From Candidatus Tepidiaquacellales bacterium OLB4/UTCHB1 (GTDB lineage: Bacteria > Bacteroidota > Ignavibacteria > Tepidaquicellales > Tepidaquicellaceae): a DNA stretch of 64,000 bases. Below are positions 9,056-18,870 of this stretch, piece by piece; position 1 is the first letter of the stretch, and each line of letters starts with the position of its first letter. Under the pieces are notes generated by a model that did no database searches, had not been told where the DNA came from, and saw only the letters and a program-made list of their open reading frames with translations. The stretch is from NCBI GenBank assembly GCA_002050165.1, contig MWSW01000012.1, positions 477,169 to 541,168 of the forward strand, read 5' to 3'. A program made the position numbers and the translations under genes.

Positions 9056-11068
9056 TTGAAGAAGAATCTTTCGAGGATAATTCTTACGGTAGCATTGCTG
9101 ATTTTAACTGTCTATTTCCTCTATCCTACTTATCAAGATTACCAACTCAATCAGACTCTAAATTCACTTTCAGGGGAAGATAGTGTTCGATATGTAGAGG
9201 AAAATGCAGCATTCATAAAAGATGTAACCGAAAAGCGCTTGAAATTGGGGCTTGATCTAAAAGGTGGTGTGTACGTCGTACTTGATGTAGACGTGGTGAA
9301 ATTTTTATCAGACCTTGCCGGTGACCGTAACGATGATAAGCTCAAATCAATACTTGAACAGATAAGAGCTGAAACTGTTGACTCCGATGAATCTATTCTG
9401 GAGTTGCTGAAACAGAAGTTAAATGCCGAAGGGCTTACGCTCAAATCTTATTACGGGGAAATCCGGGATTCAGAAGAAGATATTGAAAAGAAATTAGAAA
9501 CTGAAATCGAAGGCGCTATTGACAGGGCTGTTGAAGTCGTAAGGAACAGGGTTGACCAATACGGTGTGGCGGAACCTCAAATTCAAAAAGTAGGCGGGGA
9601 GAAAATTATTGTTGAGTTACCCGGAGTGAGCAATCCGCAGGAAGTCCGAAAACTTCTGCAAGGAACGGCTTTGCTAGAGTTCCGAATGGTGATTGAACCT
9701 GAGCGGGCAGTGAAAATTATGCAGGACATCAATAAAGTCCTCGCAGGTTTGTCTGCCGGTGAAAACGAAAATCTCCTCGATTCCATTGTGAAATCTGGTG
9801 ATACAACGGTAACCGAAGATAAAGAAACCGATACCACTCTCACTGAAAATAAAGAAACGGAAAAAACCACATCAAATAAAAAATCTGATACGACATCGAA
9901 CAAAAAATCTGATACAACAACATCGAACGAAAGCGATACTTCTGAAAAAGGAACCGACTCGAACGTTTCCGATGATACAACACAACAGTTGTCTCAGGAG
10001 GAGTTTATTAAACAGAACCCTCTCTTTTTTACGATTGCCATTGTTAACTTTGAAAGTGGAATAGCCGACGCTTACGTTAAAGAAACCGATAAAGCAAAAG
10101 TTGAACGGCTTCTGGAGAAAGAAGAGGTTAAAAAAGTCATTCCCGATGATGTTAGCTTTGTCTGGTCCCAAAAATCATTTCAGGGTCAAGGTGGCGAGAC
10201 GTATTATGTTTTATACACAATAAAAAGCGAACCTGAATTAACCGGTAACGTAATAGTTGATGCAAATTCAAACATTGATCCGACAACCAATCAACCAATT
10301 GTAACAATGCAGATGAACAGCGAAGGTGCAGCAGACTGGGCAAGAATAACGGGATCAAACATTAACAAGCGATGCGCGATTGTACTCGATAATGTAGTTT
10401 ATTCAGCACCGAATATTAAAAGTAAGATTACCGGTGGTAATTCACAAATCGAAGGTATGGCAAACGTTCAGGAAGCAAAATTACTTGAGATTGTATTGAA
10501 GGCAGGTGCACTTCCGGCGCCTTTGAAAATTATTGAGGAAAGAACTATAGGCCCGTCCCTTGGTGAAGATTCCATTCGGGCAGGCATCGTGTCATCAATT
10601 GCTTCATTAATTCTCGTAGCGCTCTTTATGATTGTTTACTACCGTACTGCAGGAGCAGTTGCGGATTTTGCGCTCGTTATTAATGTGCTTTTTGTAATCG
10701 GGATTATGGCTTCGTTTAAAGCTACGCTTACTCTGCCCGGTATTGCAGGTTTAATCCTGACGCTCGGGATGGCTGTTGATACGAACGTACTTATCAATGA
10801 AAGGGTACGGGAAGAAACCAAAGCCGGAAAACCGCTTAAAACTGCCATTGAGATAGGATATAAAAAAGCTTTTTCTGCAATTATTGACTCACACGTAACA
10901 AGCGTCATAACCGGTATAATTCTGTACCAATTCGGTACGGGACCAATACAGGGATTTGCGCTTATTTTGCTGTTTGGAATTGTTGTCAATCTCTTTACAG
11001 CAATTGTAATAACACATTTCATATTTGATATTTTCCTTGAACGAGGAAAAAAAGTAAGTTTCGGTTAA
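9056..11068 (+). CDS. secD: Protein translocase subunit SecD
   Basis: A 670-residue inner-membrane protein that with SecF uses the proton gradient to help pull preproteins out of SecYEG. It starts at a TTG with AGGA just 3 nt upstream; no ATG is available. TM1 is at residues 8-24. The P1 periplasmic domain includes LKLGLDLKGGVYVVLDVD (D1 motif) and RVDQYGVAEPQIQ. The C-terminal five-TM bundle begins near 510 with IGPSLGEDSIRAG and contains the D5 motif GMAVDTNVLINERVREE. An odd feature is a Thr/Asp/Lys/Ser-rich linker at residues 246-312 inserted in the periplasmic part, absent from standard SecD. secF follows after 21 nt. Confidence 0.96.
   Translation: MKKNLSRIILTVALLILTVYFLYPTYQDYQLNQTLNSLSGEDSVRYVEENAAFIKDVTEKRLKLGLDLKGGVYVVLDVDVVKFLSDLAGDRNDDKLKSILEQIRAETVDSDESILELLKQKLNAEGLTLKSYYGEIRDSEEDIEKKLETEIEGAIDRAVEVVRNRVDQYGVAEPQIQKVGGEKIIVELPGVSNPQEVRKLLQGTALLEFRMVIEPERAVKIMQDINKVLAGLSAGENENLLDSIVKSGDTTVTEDKETDTTLTENKETEKTTSNKKSDTTSNKKSDTTTSNESDTSEKGTDSNVSDDTTQQLSQEEFIKQNPLFFTIAIVNFESGIADAYVKETDKAKVERLLEKEEVKKVIPDDVSFVWSQKSFQGQGGETYYVLYTIKSEPELTGNVIVDANSNIDPTTNQPIVTMQMNSEGAADWARITGSNINKRCAIVLDNVVYSAPNIKSKITGGNSQIEGMANVQEAKLLEIVLKAGALPAPLKIIEERTIGPSLGEDSIRAGIVSSIASLILVALFMIVYYRTAGAVADFALVINVLFVIGIMASFKATLTLPGIAGLILTLGMAVDTNVLINERVREETKAGKPLKTAIEIGYKKAFSAIIDSHVTSVITGIILYQFGTGPIQGFALILLFGIVVNLFTAIVITHFIFDIFLERGKKVSFG
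9872..9919 (+). repeat. 24-bp tandem duplication inside secD
   Basis: Two near-identical 24-nt units (9872-9895 and 9896-9919) encode SNKKSDTT twice. A third, degenerate unit (SNESDTS) follows. They form the centre of the low-complexity periplasmic linker of SecD. The reading frame is kept. Confidence 0.75.
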
Positions 11069-11089
11069 CTAAACGCGCGTAAAGATTAA

Positions 11090-12043
11090 ATGAGACTTTT
11101 TGAAAATACAAACATCAACTTTCTAGGACACCGAAGAAAGTTTTATCTCAGTTCAATAACTTTTATTGTTATCGGGATGATTTGTCTGTTCCTGAAACCG
11201 GTTCCGCTTGGAATTGATTTTCAGGGTGGTACAGAAGTTCAACTCAGATTCTCGAAACAGGTTGATATAAGCGAGCTCAGGACAATTATGGACAATGCTA
11301 ATTTTTTAGGGATGGAAATAAAGACTATGGGTACTGATGAGGATATTCTCCTTCGGACACCAATGCAATCTGATGGTTCCGTAGTATCCGATCAAATTAA
11401 AGACGCTGTTACATCCGGCTTACCGGGAAATAATTTTGAAATTTTAAGAATTGATAAAGTTGGACCGAAAATCGGCGCTGAATTAAGAAGAAATGCGCTT
11501 TTTGCAATTATTTTTTCTCTAATTGGAATTTTAATTTATTTATCACTTAGATTTCAGTTCATTTACGCTGTCGGTGCAGTAGTAGCGTTGTTACACGATG
11601 TTCTTATTACTTTATCAGCAGTTGCAATTTCTCACATCATTGTCCCCGGGTTGAACCTTGAATTCAATCAACCAATGCTTGCAGCATTTTTAACTTTAAT
11701 CGGATTCTCCGTGAATGATACCGTTATCATATTTGACAGAATTAGAGAGAACATAAAACTTTACAAAAATGAGCCGATTGAATCTGTTATGAACAAAAGT
11801 ATAAATGCGACTCTTAGCAGAACTGTAATTACGAGCGGCGCTTTATTACTTGCTTTGATTGTCCTGATTATTTTCGGCGGTGAAGTATTGAGGGGATTTG
11901 CTTTTACGTTTACTGTCGGTGTGATTATCGGAACTTACTCTTCAATCTTTGTTGCAAGTTCCATTACTGTGGACTGGAAACAGAAGATTGAGGATAAAGC
12001 AAAGAGTAAGTTTAAAGTTAAAACCGCTAAGGTTGCGAGATAG
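11090..12043 (+). CDS. secF: Protein translocase subunit SecF
   Basis: A 317-residue SecF of normal length. TM1 is near residues 18-36. The motif PLGIDFQGGTEVQLRF begins the short periplasmic domain, and KVGPKIGAELRRNA leads into TM2. The D4 motif GFSVNDTVIIFDRIREN is intact near 203-219. Five further TMs follow, and the C-terminus is lysine-rich and cytosolic. It acts as the partner of SecD in the same membrane complex. It follows secD by 21 nt, and the next gene begins directly at its stop codon, so the three share a transcript. The yajC gene often found nearby is not present. Confidence 0.96.
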   Translation: MRLFENTNINFLGHRRKFYLSSITFIVIGMICLFLKPVPLGIDFQGGTEVQLRFSKQVDISELRTIMDNANFLGMEIKTMGTDEDILLRTPMQSDGSVVSDQIKDAVTSGLPGNNFEILRIDKVGPKIGAELRRNALFAIIFSLIGILIYLSLRFQFIYAVGAVVALLHDVLITLSAVAISHIIVPGLNLEFNQPMLAAFLTLIGFSVNDTVIIFDRIRENIKLYKNEPIESVMNKSINATLSRTVITSGALLLALIVLIIFGGEVLRGFAFTFTVGVIIGTYSSIFVASSITVDWKQKIEDKAKSKFKVKTAKVAR

Positions 12044-12361
12044 TTGGAATTTAAGACTGAAAATATCGAATTAAACGGTCAGACTTTCACATCTGTAATA
12101 TTGGATGATGAATCTCCAGGTTTATCGAAACTGAGCGAACTTAAACAAATCATACTTGAAAAACTTGAAACCGGACAAAAGTTCATCGCCATTGATCTCG
12201 GCAGTGTTTCCAATATGAATAGCTCCGGACTTGGAATTCTGATAAGTTGCCTGAAATCTGTCAAGGAATTTCAAGGGGAGTTTGTCTTACTTAATCCATG
12301 CGATAAACTTCGTCACATTTTTCAAATAACGAAACTTGACTCAGTATTTAATATCATTTAA
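12044..12361 (+). CDS. STAS-domain protein, anti-sigma factor antagonist type
   Basis: A 105-residue single STAS domain resembling SpoIIAA/RsbV. The core segment FIAIDLGSVSNMNSSGLGIL ends in SSGLG, which carries the Ser usually phosphorylated by a partner kinase (about residue 65). In the family, the unphosphorylated form binds an anti-sigma kinase and frees a sigma factor or other target. The start is a TTG placed directly after the secF stop with no spacer, so translation is likely coupled to secF. No RsbW-like kinase or PP2C phosphatase gene is nearby, so partners must be elsewhere. A role in envelope stress is a guess from context only. Confidence 0.8.
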   Translation: MEFKTENIELNGQTFTSVILDDESPGLSKLSELKQIILEKLETGQKFIAIDLGSVSNMNSSGLGILISCLKSVKEFQGEFVLLNPCDKLRHIFQITKLDSVFNII

Positions 12362-12388
12362 AAATTCTTTTTTTAAATTAAAATTATT

Positions 12389-12415
12389 AAATATCCGCTA
12401 ATGGCGGATATTTTT
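12389..12415 (+). terminator. Hairpin with U-run just before purA
   Basis: A 9-10 bp stem (AATATCCGC at 12390-12398 with GCGGATATT at 12404-12412), a 5-nt loop and then a U-rich tract reaching almost to the purA ATG at 12421. It can end the secDF-STAS transcript. It leaves only 8 nt before purA, so purA is either read through it or has this hairpin as its leader. Confidence 0.75.
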
Positions 12416-12420
12416 ACTTT

Positions 12421-13695
12421 ATGGCAAAAAATATTTCAGCAGTTGTCGGAATTCAGTGGGGAGACGAAGGTAAAGGAAGAATGATTGATTACCTTGCACA
12501 GGATGCTGATATGGTAATTAGATATCAGGGCGGAAACAATGCAGGTCACACTGTTGTAAACCAGTTTGGTACCTTTAAGCTCCATCTTATTCCGTCGGGC
12601 ATTTTTAACCCACGTTCAATTAACCTCCTTGGTACCGGAATGGTGATTAACCTTGAAGCGCTTGCAGATGAAATTAAGGAGTTGGAATCTAAAAATATTG
12701 ATACCTCAAATATCCGTGTATCTGACCGGGCAACACTTACGCTTCCATACCATATACTTGAAGACGCATACGAAGAAGAAAGACTAGGCGGATCTGCATA
12801 CGGATCAACAAAGCGCGGAATTGCTCCATCTTACGGCGACAGATATTTGAAAAAGGCTTTACTAATCGGTGACGTTATGTACCCTGATTTTATGCAAAAA
12901 CGTTTAAGGGAAATCATTAATTGGAAAAATCTCATTTTCAGAAATGTTTATAAAAAAGATGAAATTAATTTTGACGAGACTTACGAATGGATAACAAAAT
13001 TTTCAGAGAAAATAAAACCTTTGATTTGCAACACTCACAGGTTAATTGACTCTTACATCATTGAAGAAAAGAAAATATTGTTTGAAGCTCAACTCGGGGC
13101 TTTGCGCGATATTTTTTATGGAATTTATCCATTTACAACTTCGTCATCAGTCTTATCTAATTTTGCAAATGCTGGCGGCTCAATGTTCTCTGCAAAAATA
13201 AACAATGTCATCGGAGTAATGAAATCATTTTCAACTTGTGTAGGTGCGGGTCCTTTCGTTACTGAAATGGACGGTGAAATTTCACATAAACTCAGAGAAA
13301 TTGCCTATGAATATGGTGCAGCAACCGGCAGACCCCGCCGAATCGGACATTTTGACGCAGTGGCTTCTAAGTACGGTTGCAAAATCCAAGGGGCACATTC
13401 AATCGCAATTACCAAACTTGATAGCTTATCGCAACAGGACGAATTGTTGATTTGTACCGCTTACGACCTTAATGGGATTTCAATGGATGAGTTTCCAATA
13501 AATGCTGTACTAGAAAAGGTGAAACCTGTTTACTATTCAATGCAAGGATGGAACGAAGATATTTCACACATCAGAGATTTTGATCAATTACCACAACAGG
13601 CAAAAGATTATGTACTTAAGATTGAGGAACTCATCGGCGTACCCGTGAAGTACGTATCTGTTGGTCCCGAAAGGGACAGCCTGATTGTCCGTTAA
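12421..13695 (+). CDS. purA: Adenylosuccinate synthetase
   Basis: A 424-residue GTP-dependent ligase making adenylosuccinate from IMP and aspartate, the committed step to AMP. The N-terminal phosphate loop GIQWGDEGKGR holds the catalytic Asp near residue 15, and NNAGHTVV holds the catalytic His near 43. The switch region GSTKRGIAPSYGDR and the base-binding GRPRRIGHFD are present. Length is typical. No Shine-Dalgarno is seen; a GGCGGA lies inside the hairpin directly upstream. A weak promoter candidate (TTGACT at 12336, then TAAAAA after 17 nt) sits at the end of the STAS gene. It is convergent with the DoxX gene, leaving a 4-nt gap. Confidence 0.97.
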   Translation: MAKNISAVVGIQWGDEGKGRMIDYLAQDADMVIRYQGGNNAGHTVVNQFGTFKLHLIPSGIFNPRSINLLGTGMVINLEALADEIKELESKNIDTSNIRVSDRATLTLPYHILEDAYEEERLGGSAYGSTKRGIAPSYGDRYLKKALLIGDVMYPDFMQKRLREIINWKNLIFRNVYKKDEINFDETYEWITKFSEKIKPLICNTHRLIDSYIIEEKKILFEAQLGALRDIFYGIYPFTTSSSVLSNFANAGGSMFSAKINNVIGVMKSFSTCVGAGPFVTEMDGEISHKLREIAYEYGAATGRPRRIGHFDAVASKYGCKIQGAHSIAITKLDSLSQQDELLICTAYDLNGISMDEFPINAVLEKVKPVYYSMQGWNEDISHIRDFDQLPQQAKDYVLKIEELIGVPVKYVSVGPERDSLIVR

Positions 13696-13699
13696 TTTG

Positions 13700-14281
13700 T
13701 TATTGTGAATCTTTTAACCCCGATATTTTAGTCTCGCCATTCGATGGAAGTAATTCAATCTGATTTTCTTCCGTTGTAACCTGAGCTTCAGATATATTTA
13801 ACCTGTCAGTTTTTTCAGAACCCGTAACATGTGAGCTCTGAGTAGATTTCCTCTTTTTATCGAAAAAAACATCGAAGGAAACAACCCCAGCACCGGAAAA
13901 AATTGTTGACAAAGTGCACGCTAAAAATATAAAGTTGTAGCTGAATGGCAACTCTGGATCTCCGGCTCCCATAGCAAATAAGATCCCGATCAGCATCATA
14001 CTCAGTAAAAGGCTTACAACCGGTGTAAAGAATCCAATAATATACATACCCCCTAAAATTACCTGAGCAAACGGTAGTATAAATCCGATAATAAATGCCA
14101 GATTGTCAGGCATAATTTTCAATGCCTGGAGAGAAAAAATATACCCCTGAATGTCAATTAACTTTGATGCACCAGCAGTTAGAAACAAAGTACCTAGCAC
14201 AAGCCTGATTAGTAACGGTGCGATACTTGCATTACCGCGGGCTTTGAATAATAATCTCATATAATTTGCATTATTTACCAA
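13700..14281 (-). CDS. DoxX family membrane protein
   Basis: A 193-residue inner-membrane protein. The first 130 residues hold four hydrophobic segments with LIRLVLGTLFLTAGASKL, the typical DoxX opening, and a later PFAQVILGGMYIIGFF. The last 60 residues are a hydrophilic tail (Ser/Thr/Glu-rich) without a recognisable domain, longer than in small DoxX proteins. Members have been linked to quinone-related redox or to methylamine utilisation (MauE-like), but most are uncharacterised. It stands alone: purA converges on it, and tRNA-Cys lies 153 nt upstream on the same strand. The gap 14282-14434 holds two short inverted repeats (14288-14300 and 14335-14354) of unclear role. Confidence 0.8.
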   Translation of the reverse strand: MVNNANYMRLLFKARGNASIAPLLIRLVLGTLFLTAGASKLIDIQGYIFSLQALKIMPDNLAFIIGFILPFAQVILGGMYIIGFFTPVVSLLLSMMLIGILFAMGAGDPELPFSYNFIFLACTLSTIFSGAGVVSFDVFFDKKRKSTQSSHVTGSEKTDRLNISEAQVTTEENQIELLPSNGETKISGLKDSQ

Positions 14282-14434
14282 AAGGTAGCGATATTATCGC
14301 ATAAGAGAAATGCAACATTAAAACTTTATCCTGTAAAGATTTGAATTAATCTTTGAACAGAAAAGAACCAGATAGAACGATGTAAGTTTGATTTTTATTA
14401 GATTAAAAACTGGTGAGGTAAGCGGACTAATGAG

Positions 14435-14508
14435 AGGCGTGGATGAGATTCGAACTCATGAATAACGCTTTTGCAGAGCGTCCCCTTAAACCACTTGGGT
14501 ACCACGCC
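14435..14508 (-). tRNA. tRNA-Cys (GCA)
   Basis: Seven-base acceptor GGCGTGG pairs with CCACGCC. The anticodon stem ACGCT/AGCGT encloses loop CTGCAAA with anticodon GCA. The T-arm is GATGAG-type with TTCGAAT, and the discriminator is U73, as expected for Cys. CCA is not encoded. It lies 48 nt downstream of tRNA-Gly on the same strand. Confidence 0.93.
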
Positions 14509-14556
14509 GTTCAGAATATTTTTACAACGAACAGTGTTTTCGTTTACATAAAAATG

Positions 14557-14629
<73 letters not shown>

Positions 14630-14664
14630 TTAAACTACAAAATTAATTTGAATGTGTTCTTATT

Positions 14665-15705
<1,041 letters not shown>

Positions 15706-15708
15706 TTA

Positions 15709-15737
15709 AAATTAGCTAAAAACTAATGCATATTCAA
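15709..15737 (-). promoter_or_regulatory. Promoter candidate for gap
   Basis: Minus-strand -35 TTGAAT (15737-15732), 17-nt spacer and -10 TAATTT (15714-15709). The leader to the ATG is about 35 nt and contains the SD GGAGGA. Confidence 0.5.
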
Positions 15738-15780
15738 TTTAAATGAACGAAAATGAACCATTTTCAAACAAAATCATAAA

Positions 15781-15809
15781 TTGATTTTCAAACGATATTT
15801 AAGTATTTT
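15781..15809 (+). promoter_or_regulatory. Promoter candidate for efp-accBC
   Basis: Plus-strand -35 TTGATT (15781-15786), 17-nt spacer and -10 TATTTT (15804-15809), some 26 nt before the efp ATG. It lies back to back with the gap promoter. Confidence 0.45.
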
Positions 15810-15835
15810 AACGTTTTTGTAAGCAAAATACGTAT

Positions 15836-16399
15836 ATGGCAACTACTTCTGACCTCAAGGTTGGACTTATTATTAATTTTAAAAACGAACTTCACAACGT
15901 TATGTTTGTTGAACACCGAACACCTGGCAACCTTCGGGCATTTTATCAAGTTAAGATGAGAAATTTAAAAAATGGCAAAACATTTGAACACAGATTCAGA
16001 TCCGGTGAAGAGATACAAATTGAACGGGTTGAATCGAAAAGTTTCCAATTTCTATATAAAGACGGCAATGAATTATTTTTTATGGATAACGAGACATACG
16101 ATCAGGTTAACATCAATGAAGATTTGATAGGCGAGCAGAGTAATTTCATAAAGGAGGGGCAGGAAGTTCAAATTCAATTCCATAATGGTAACCCGTTGGC
16201 CATCGTAATGCCCCCAAATGTTGAGCTAAAAATTGTTTCAGCTCCACCCGGCGTAAAAGGTAATACAGCTACAAATGCGACTAAACAGGCTGAGGTTGAA
16301 ACCGGAGCTATTGTCAACGTTCCGATGTTCATTAATGACGGTGATATTATCCGGGTTGAAACGCGAACAGGAGCATACATCGAAAGAGTAAAAAACTAA
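15836..16399 (+). CDS. efp: Translation elongation factor P
   Basis: A 187-residue, three-domain EF-P of normal length, which relieves ribosome stalling at polyproline stretches. The KOW-like domain I includes [17 protein letters not shown]. Domain II holds [18 protein letters not shown]. Domain III ends in the conserved [17 protein letters not shown]. The tip of the domain I loop reads PGN (Asn 32) where E. coli has PGK with its modified Lys 34. That suggests a version that works without beta-lysylation or with another change. It is first in a run with accB and accC (13-nt gap), an arrangement seen in several phyla. Confidence 0.96.
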   Translation: MATTSDLKVGLIINFKNELHNVMFVEHRTPGNLRAFYQVKMRNLKNGKTFEHRFRSGEEIQIERVESKSFQFLYKDGNELFFMDNETYDQVNINEDLIGEQSNFIKEGQEVQIQFHNGNPLAIVMPPNVELKIVSAPPGVKGNTATNATKQAEVETGAIVNVPMFINDGDIIRVETRTGAYIERVKN

Positions 16400-16412
16400 A
16401 TTAAAATCCATC

Positions 16413-16913
16413 ATGAAAATGGACTTAAACTATATCAAGAAACTTATCAAGATGCTTGATACAAGCACTATTTCAGAGATTGAGATTGAAGAACAGGGAA
16501 CCAGGTTGCGATTATCAAAACCCAGACCAAAGTTTACAACACCGTCAAATCCGCTCCCATTTACACCAGTCCCGACCGATAACTCCGGGATAGTGAGTTC
16601 ACTTACGTTGACTTCCCCACCGGTATCCGATTCAGGTGCTGAAACAGAGCAGATACAAAAAAGCCCGGATGATTATTTTGAAGTACGGTCTCCAATGGTG
16701 GGTACTTTCTATCGCGCACCTGCCCCTGATGCTGATCCCTACGTGAAAATCGGCGATTCCGTATCTTCCGGTACTGTCCTCTGTATCATTGAAGCAATGA
16801 AATTAATGAATGAAATTGAGTCGGAAGTATCCGGCAAAATTGTAAAAATACTTGTAGAGAATGCACAAGCGGTTGAATACAACCAACCATTGTTCTTAGT
16901 TGACAAAACCTGA
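16413..16913 (+). CDS. accB: Acetyl-CoA carboxylase biotin carboxyl carrier protein
   Basis: A 166-residue BCCP. The N-terminal 40 residues form the usual charged helix and strand. A Pro/Ser/Thr-rich linker (about 41-85) follows. The biotinyl domain ends with the motif EAMKLMNEI, whose Lys near 130 is biotinylated, and the BCCP thumb region [14 protein letters not shown] is present. It carries the carboxyl group from AccC to the carboxyltransferase in fatty-acid synthesis. It lies 13 nt after efp and 34 nt before the preferred accC start. Confidence 0.95.
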   Translation: MKMDLNYIKKLIKMLDTSTISEIEIEEQGTRLRLSKPRPKFTTPSNPLPFTPVPTDNSGIVSSLTLTSPPVSDSGAETEQIQKSPDDYFEVRSPMVGTFYRAPAPDADPYVKIGDSVSSGTVLCIIEAMKLMNEIESEVSGKIVKILVENAQAVEYNQPLFLVDKT

Positions 16914-16947
16914 CATTTCTCAAACGCAAACAATTACATTTCAACAC

Positions 16948-18300
16948 ATGATTAAAAAATTATTAATCGCCAATAGAGGTGAAATAGCGTTAAGAATTAT
17001 CAGGACATGTAAAGAAATAGGTATTCAAACTGTAGCAATTTATTCCGAAGCCGACAAAGATTCTTTACATGTTACATTTGCTGATGAAGCCGTCTGTATT
17101 GGACCTGCACCATCTAAGGACAGCTACCTAAATATTCCGCAAATTATATCCGCAGCTGAAATTACAGGTTCTGATGCAATTCATCCCGGTTATGGTTTTC
17201 TTGCTGAAAACGCAAGTTTTGCTGAGATTTGTAAAGATTCCAACTTAATCTTTATTGGACCAACCGCCGGGATGATTACAGCCATGGGAAACAAGTCATT
17301 CGCTAAGGAAACCATGAAAAAAGCCGGAGTTCCGGTAGTCCCCGGGAGTGACGGTACAGTTGAATCAGTTGAAAGAGCGAAAAAGCTTGCAAAGGAAATT
17401 GGCGTACCACTCATGATAAAAGCTTCTGCAGGGGGGGGAGGAAAAGGAATGAGAATTGTCAGAAACATTAACGATGTTGAACTTGCTTATACAATGGCAA
17501 GGAATGAAGCGGAAAGTTCATTTGGTAATTCTGAAGTATATATGGAAAAATTTATCGAATGCCCGAGACATATTGAAATACAATTACTCGGGGATTCATA
17601 CGGAAATGTCCTACATCTCGGTGAAAGAGATTGCTCAATTCAAAGGCGACATCAGAAATTAATTGAAGAGTCACCTTCTCCATTGGTAACTGATGAATTA
17701 AGGAAGGCAATGGGGACTGCTGCGATTAACGGCGCAAAATCCGTTAAATATCTAGGTGCAGGAACAATTGAATTTTTGGTTGATAAAAATCTGAACTTTT
17801 ATTTCATGGAAATGAACACGAGAATTCAGGTGGAGCATCCAGTTACCGAAGAAGTTACAGATTATGATCTTATTAAAGAACAAATAAACATTGCAGATGG
17901 TGGCAGACTTTCAATGAAGAAGGTAAAATTTGAGGGTCATTCGATTGAATGCAGAATTAATGCTGAAGATCCAGAGAACAATTTCAGACCGTCACCAGGG
18001 ACAGTAACCGCTTTTAACGTCCCGGGTGGAAAAGGCGTAAGGGTTGATACACATTGCTATGCAGGTTATAAAATTCCGACTAATTATGATTCAATGATTG
18101 GTAAGTTAATCGTAAAAGCAAATTCGCGGGAAGAGGCTATACACCGGATGAAACGAGCATTAGATGAATTCGTAATAGAAGGAGTTGCCACGACTATACC
18201 GTTTCACCGAATGATGATGGATGAGCCGAGGTTTATTAAAAATAAATTTGATACGGGATTTATTGAACTACTTGAAAAAGAAAAAAATAATATCAGTTGA
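16948..18300 (+). CDS. accC: Acetyl-CoA carboxylase, biotin carboxylase subunit
   Basis: I chose the ATG at 16948, which gives the classical N-terminus [17 protein letters not shown] and a 450-residue protein. An upstream in-frame TTG at 16900 would overlap accB and add 16 atypical residues. The ATP-grasp glycine loop [13 protein letters not shown] is near 165, and [17 protein letters not shown] and [15 protein letters not shown] are diagnostic of biotin carboxylases. It carboxylates BCCP-biotin with ATP and bicarbonate. Its stop overlaps the start of the next small membrane gene. accA and accD are not in the window. Confidence 0.96.
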   Translation: MIKKLLIANRGEIALRIIRTCKEIGIQTVAIYSEADKDSLHVTFADEAVCIGPAPSKDSYLNIPQIISAAEITGSDAIHPGYGFLAENASFAEICKDSNLIFIGPTAGMITAMGNKSFAKETMKKAGVPVVPGSDGTVESVERAKKLAKEIGVPLMIKASAGGGGKGMRIVRNINDVELAYTMARNEAESSFGNSEVYMEKFIECPRHIEIQLLGDSYGNVLHLGERDCSIQRRHQKLIEESPSPLVTDELRKAMGTAAINGAKSVKYLGAGTIEFLVDKNLNFYFMEMNTRIQVEHPVTEEVTDYDLIKEQINIADGGRLSMKKVKFEGHSIECRINAEDPENNFRPSPGTVTAFNVPGGKGVRVDTHCYAGYKIPTNYDSMIGKLIVKANSREEAIHRMKRALDEFVIEGVATTIPFHRMMMDEPRFIKNKFDTGFIELLEKEKNNIS

Positions 18301-18809
18301 GATTTCTATTGTTAATATCGGTACTGATTTTAGTGTTTTACAATATTGCCGGTGCGTTTCAGGACTCGAACAAAAAGCTTCAAGATTCTGTCAAACCCGA
18401 CAAACAACTGATGATTGATACGGGACAAAAAGTTCCGGTCGAATTACCTGACTCCGGTAAACAATTGATCCCTGAAGTTGATACAGCGGTTTTAATCGTT
18501 GAACAGGATAAAAGCACATTGACTAACTCTGAATTGTTCATTTATATTTTATTGTCTGTTGGTGGATTGGCGTTGTTTTTTTTCATTTTCGTTCATACGT
18601 TATTCCGGACATTTCATAAATCGAGGTCAACACGGCAATCATTAATTTTAAGCTGGAATTTATTTTTCCTCGTATCATTAATATGGATCTTTATTATATG
18701 GGGAATCGTTGCCAACTTCTGGACAGTTACTTCATTTTTTATCGTAATGATTTTCTTAATCCTTGTAAGTCTAACAATGTTAATCATTGCTATAAAGACA
18801 AGAAATTGA
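18297..18809 (+). CDS. Small membrane protein, function unknown
   Basis: A 170-residue protein whose TTG start overlaps the accC stop (TTGA at 18297-18300). It begins with a hydrophobic signal-like segment ending near GAF (residue 20), then a polar stretch rich in Asp, Lys and Gln to about residue 78. Three hydrophobic helices follow at about 79-103, 115-140 and 143-165. I recognise no family. The layout suggests an exported N-terminal loop with a helical bundle in the inner membrane. Coupling to accC hints at co-expression with fatty-acid synthesis, but this may be chance operon position. A 61-nt gap separates it from the enoyl reductase gene. Confidence 0.65.
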   Translation: MRFLLLISVLILVFYNIAGAFQDSNKKLQDSVKPDKQLMIDTGQKVPVELPDSGKQLIPEVDTAVLIVEQDKSTLTNSELFIYILLSVGGLALFFFIFVHTLFRTFHKSRSTRQSLILSWNLFFLVSLIWIFIIWGIVANFWTVTSFFIVMIFLILVSLTMLIIAIKTRN

Positions 18810-18870
18810 GTGATTTTAATTTTAAATCTTTTATATTTTAGTTTATTTCCGAAACAAATCATACTCTCAA

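Noticed and set aside
9583..10171. Antisense frames under the secD linker
   Set aside because: Low-complexity repeats leave antisense frames open; the protein-like Ser/Val/Phe runs only mirror the repeat.
14335..14354. Inverted repeat AAAGATT/AATCTTT upstream of the doxX-like gene
   Set aside because: AT-rich, short and without a U-run or operator context; not distinct from chance.
16900..16947. Upstream TTG start for accC
   Set aside because: It overlaps accB and adds 16 residues unlike AccC; the ATG at 16948 gives the classical N-terminus.
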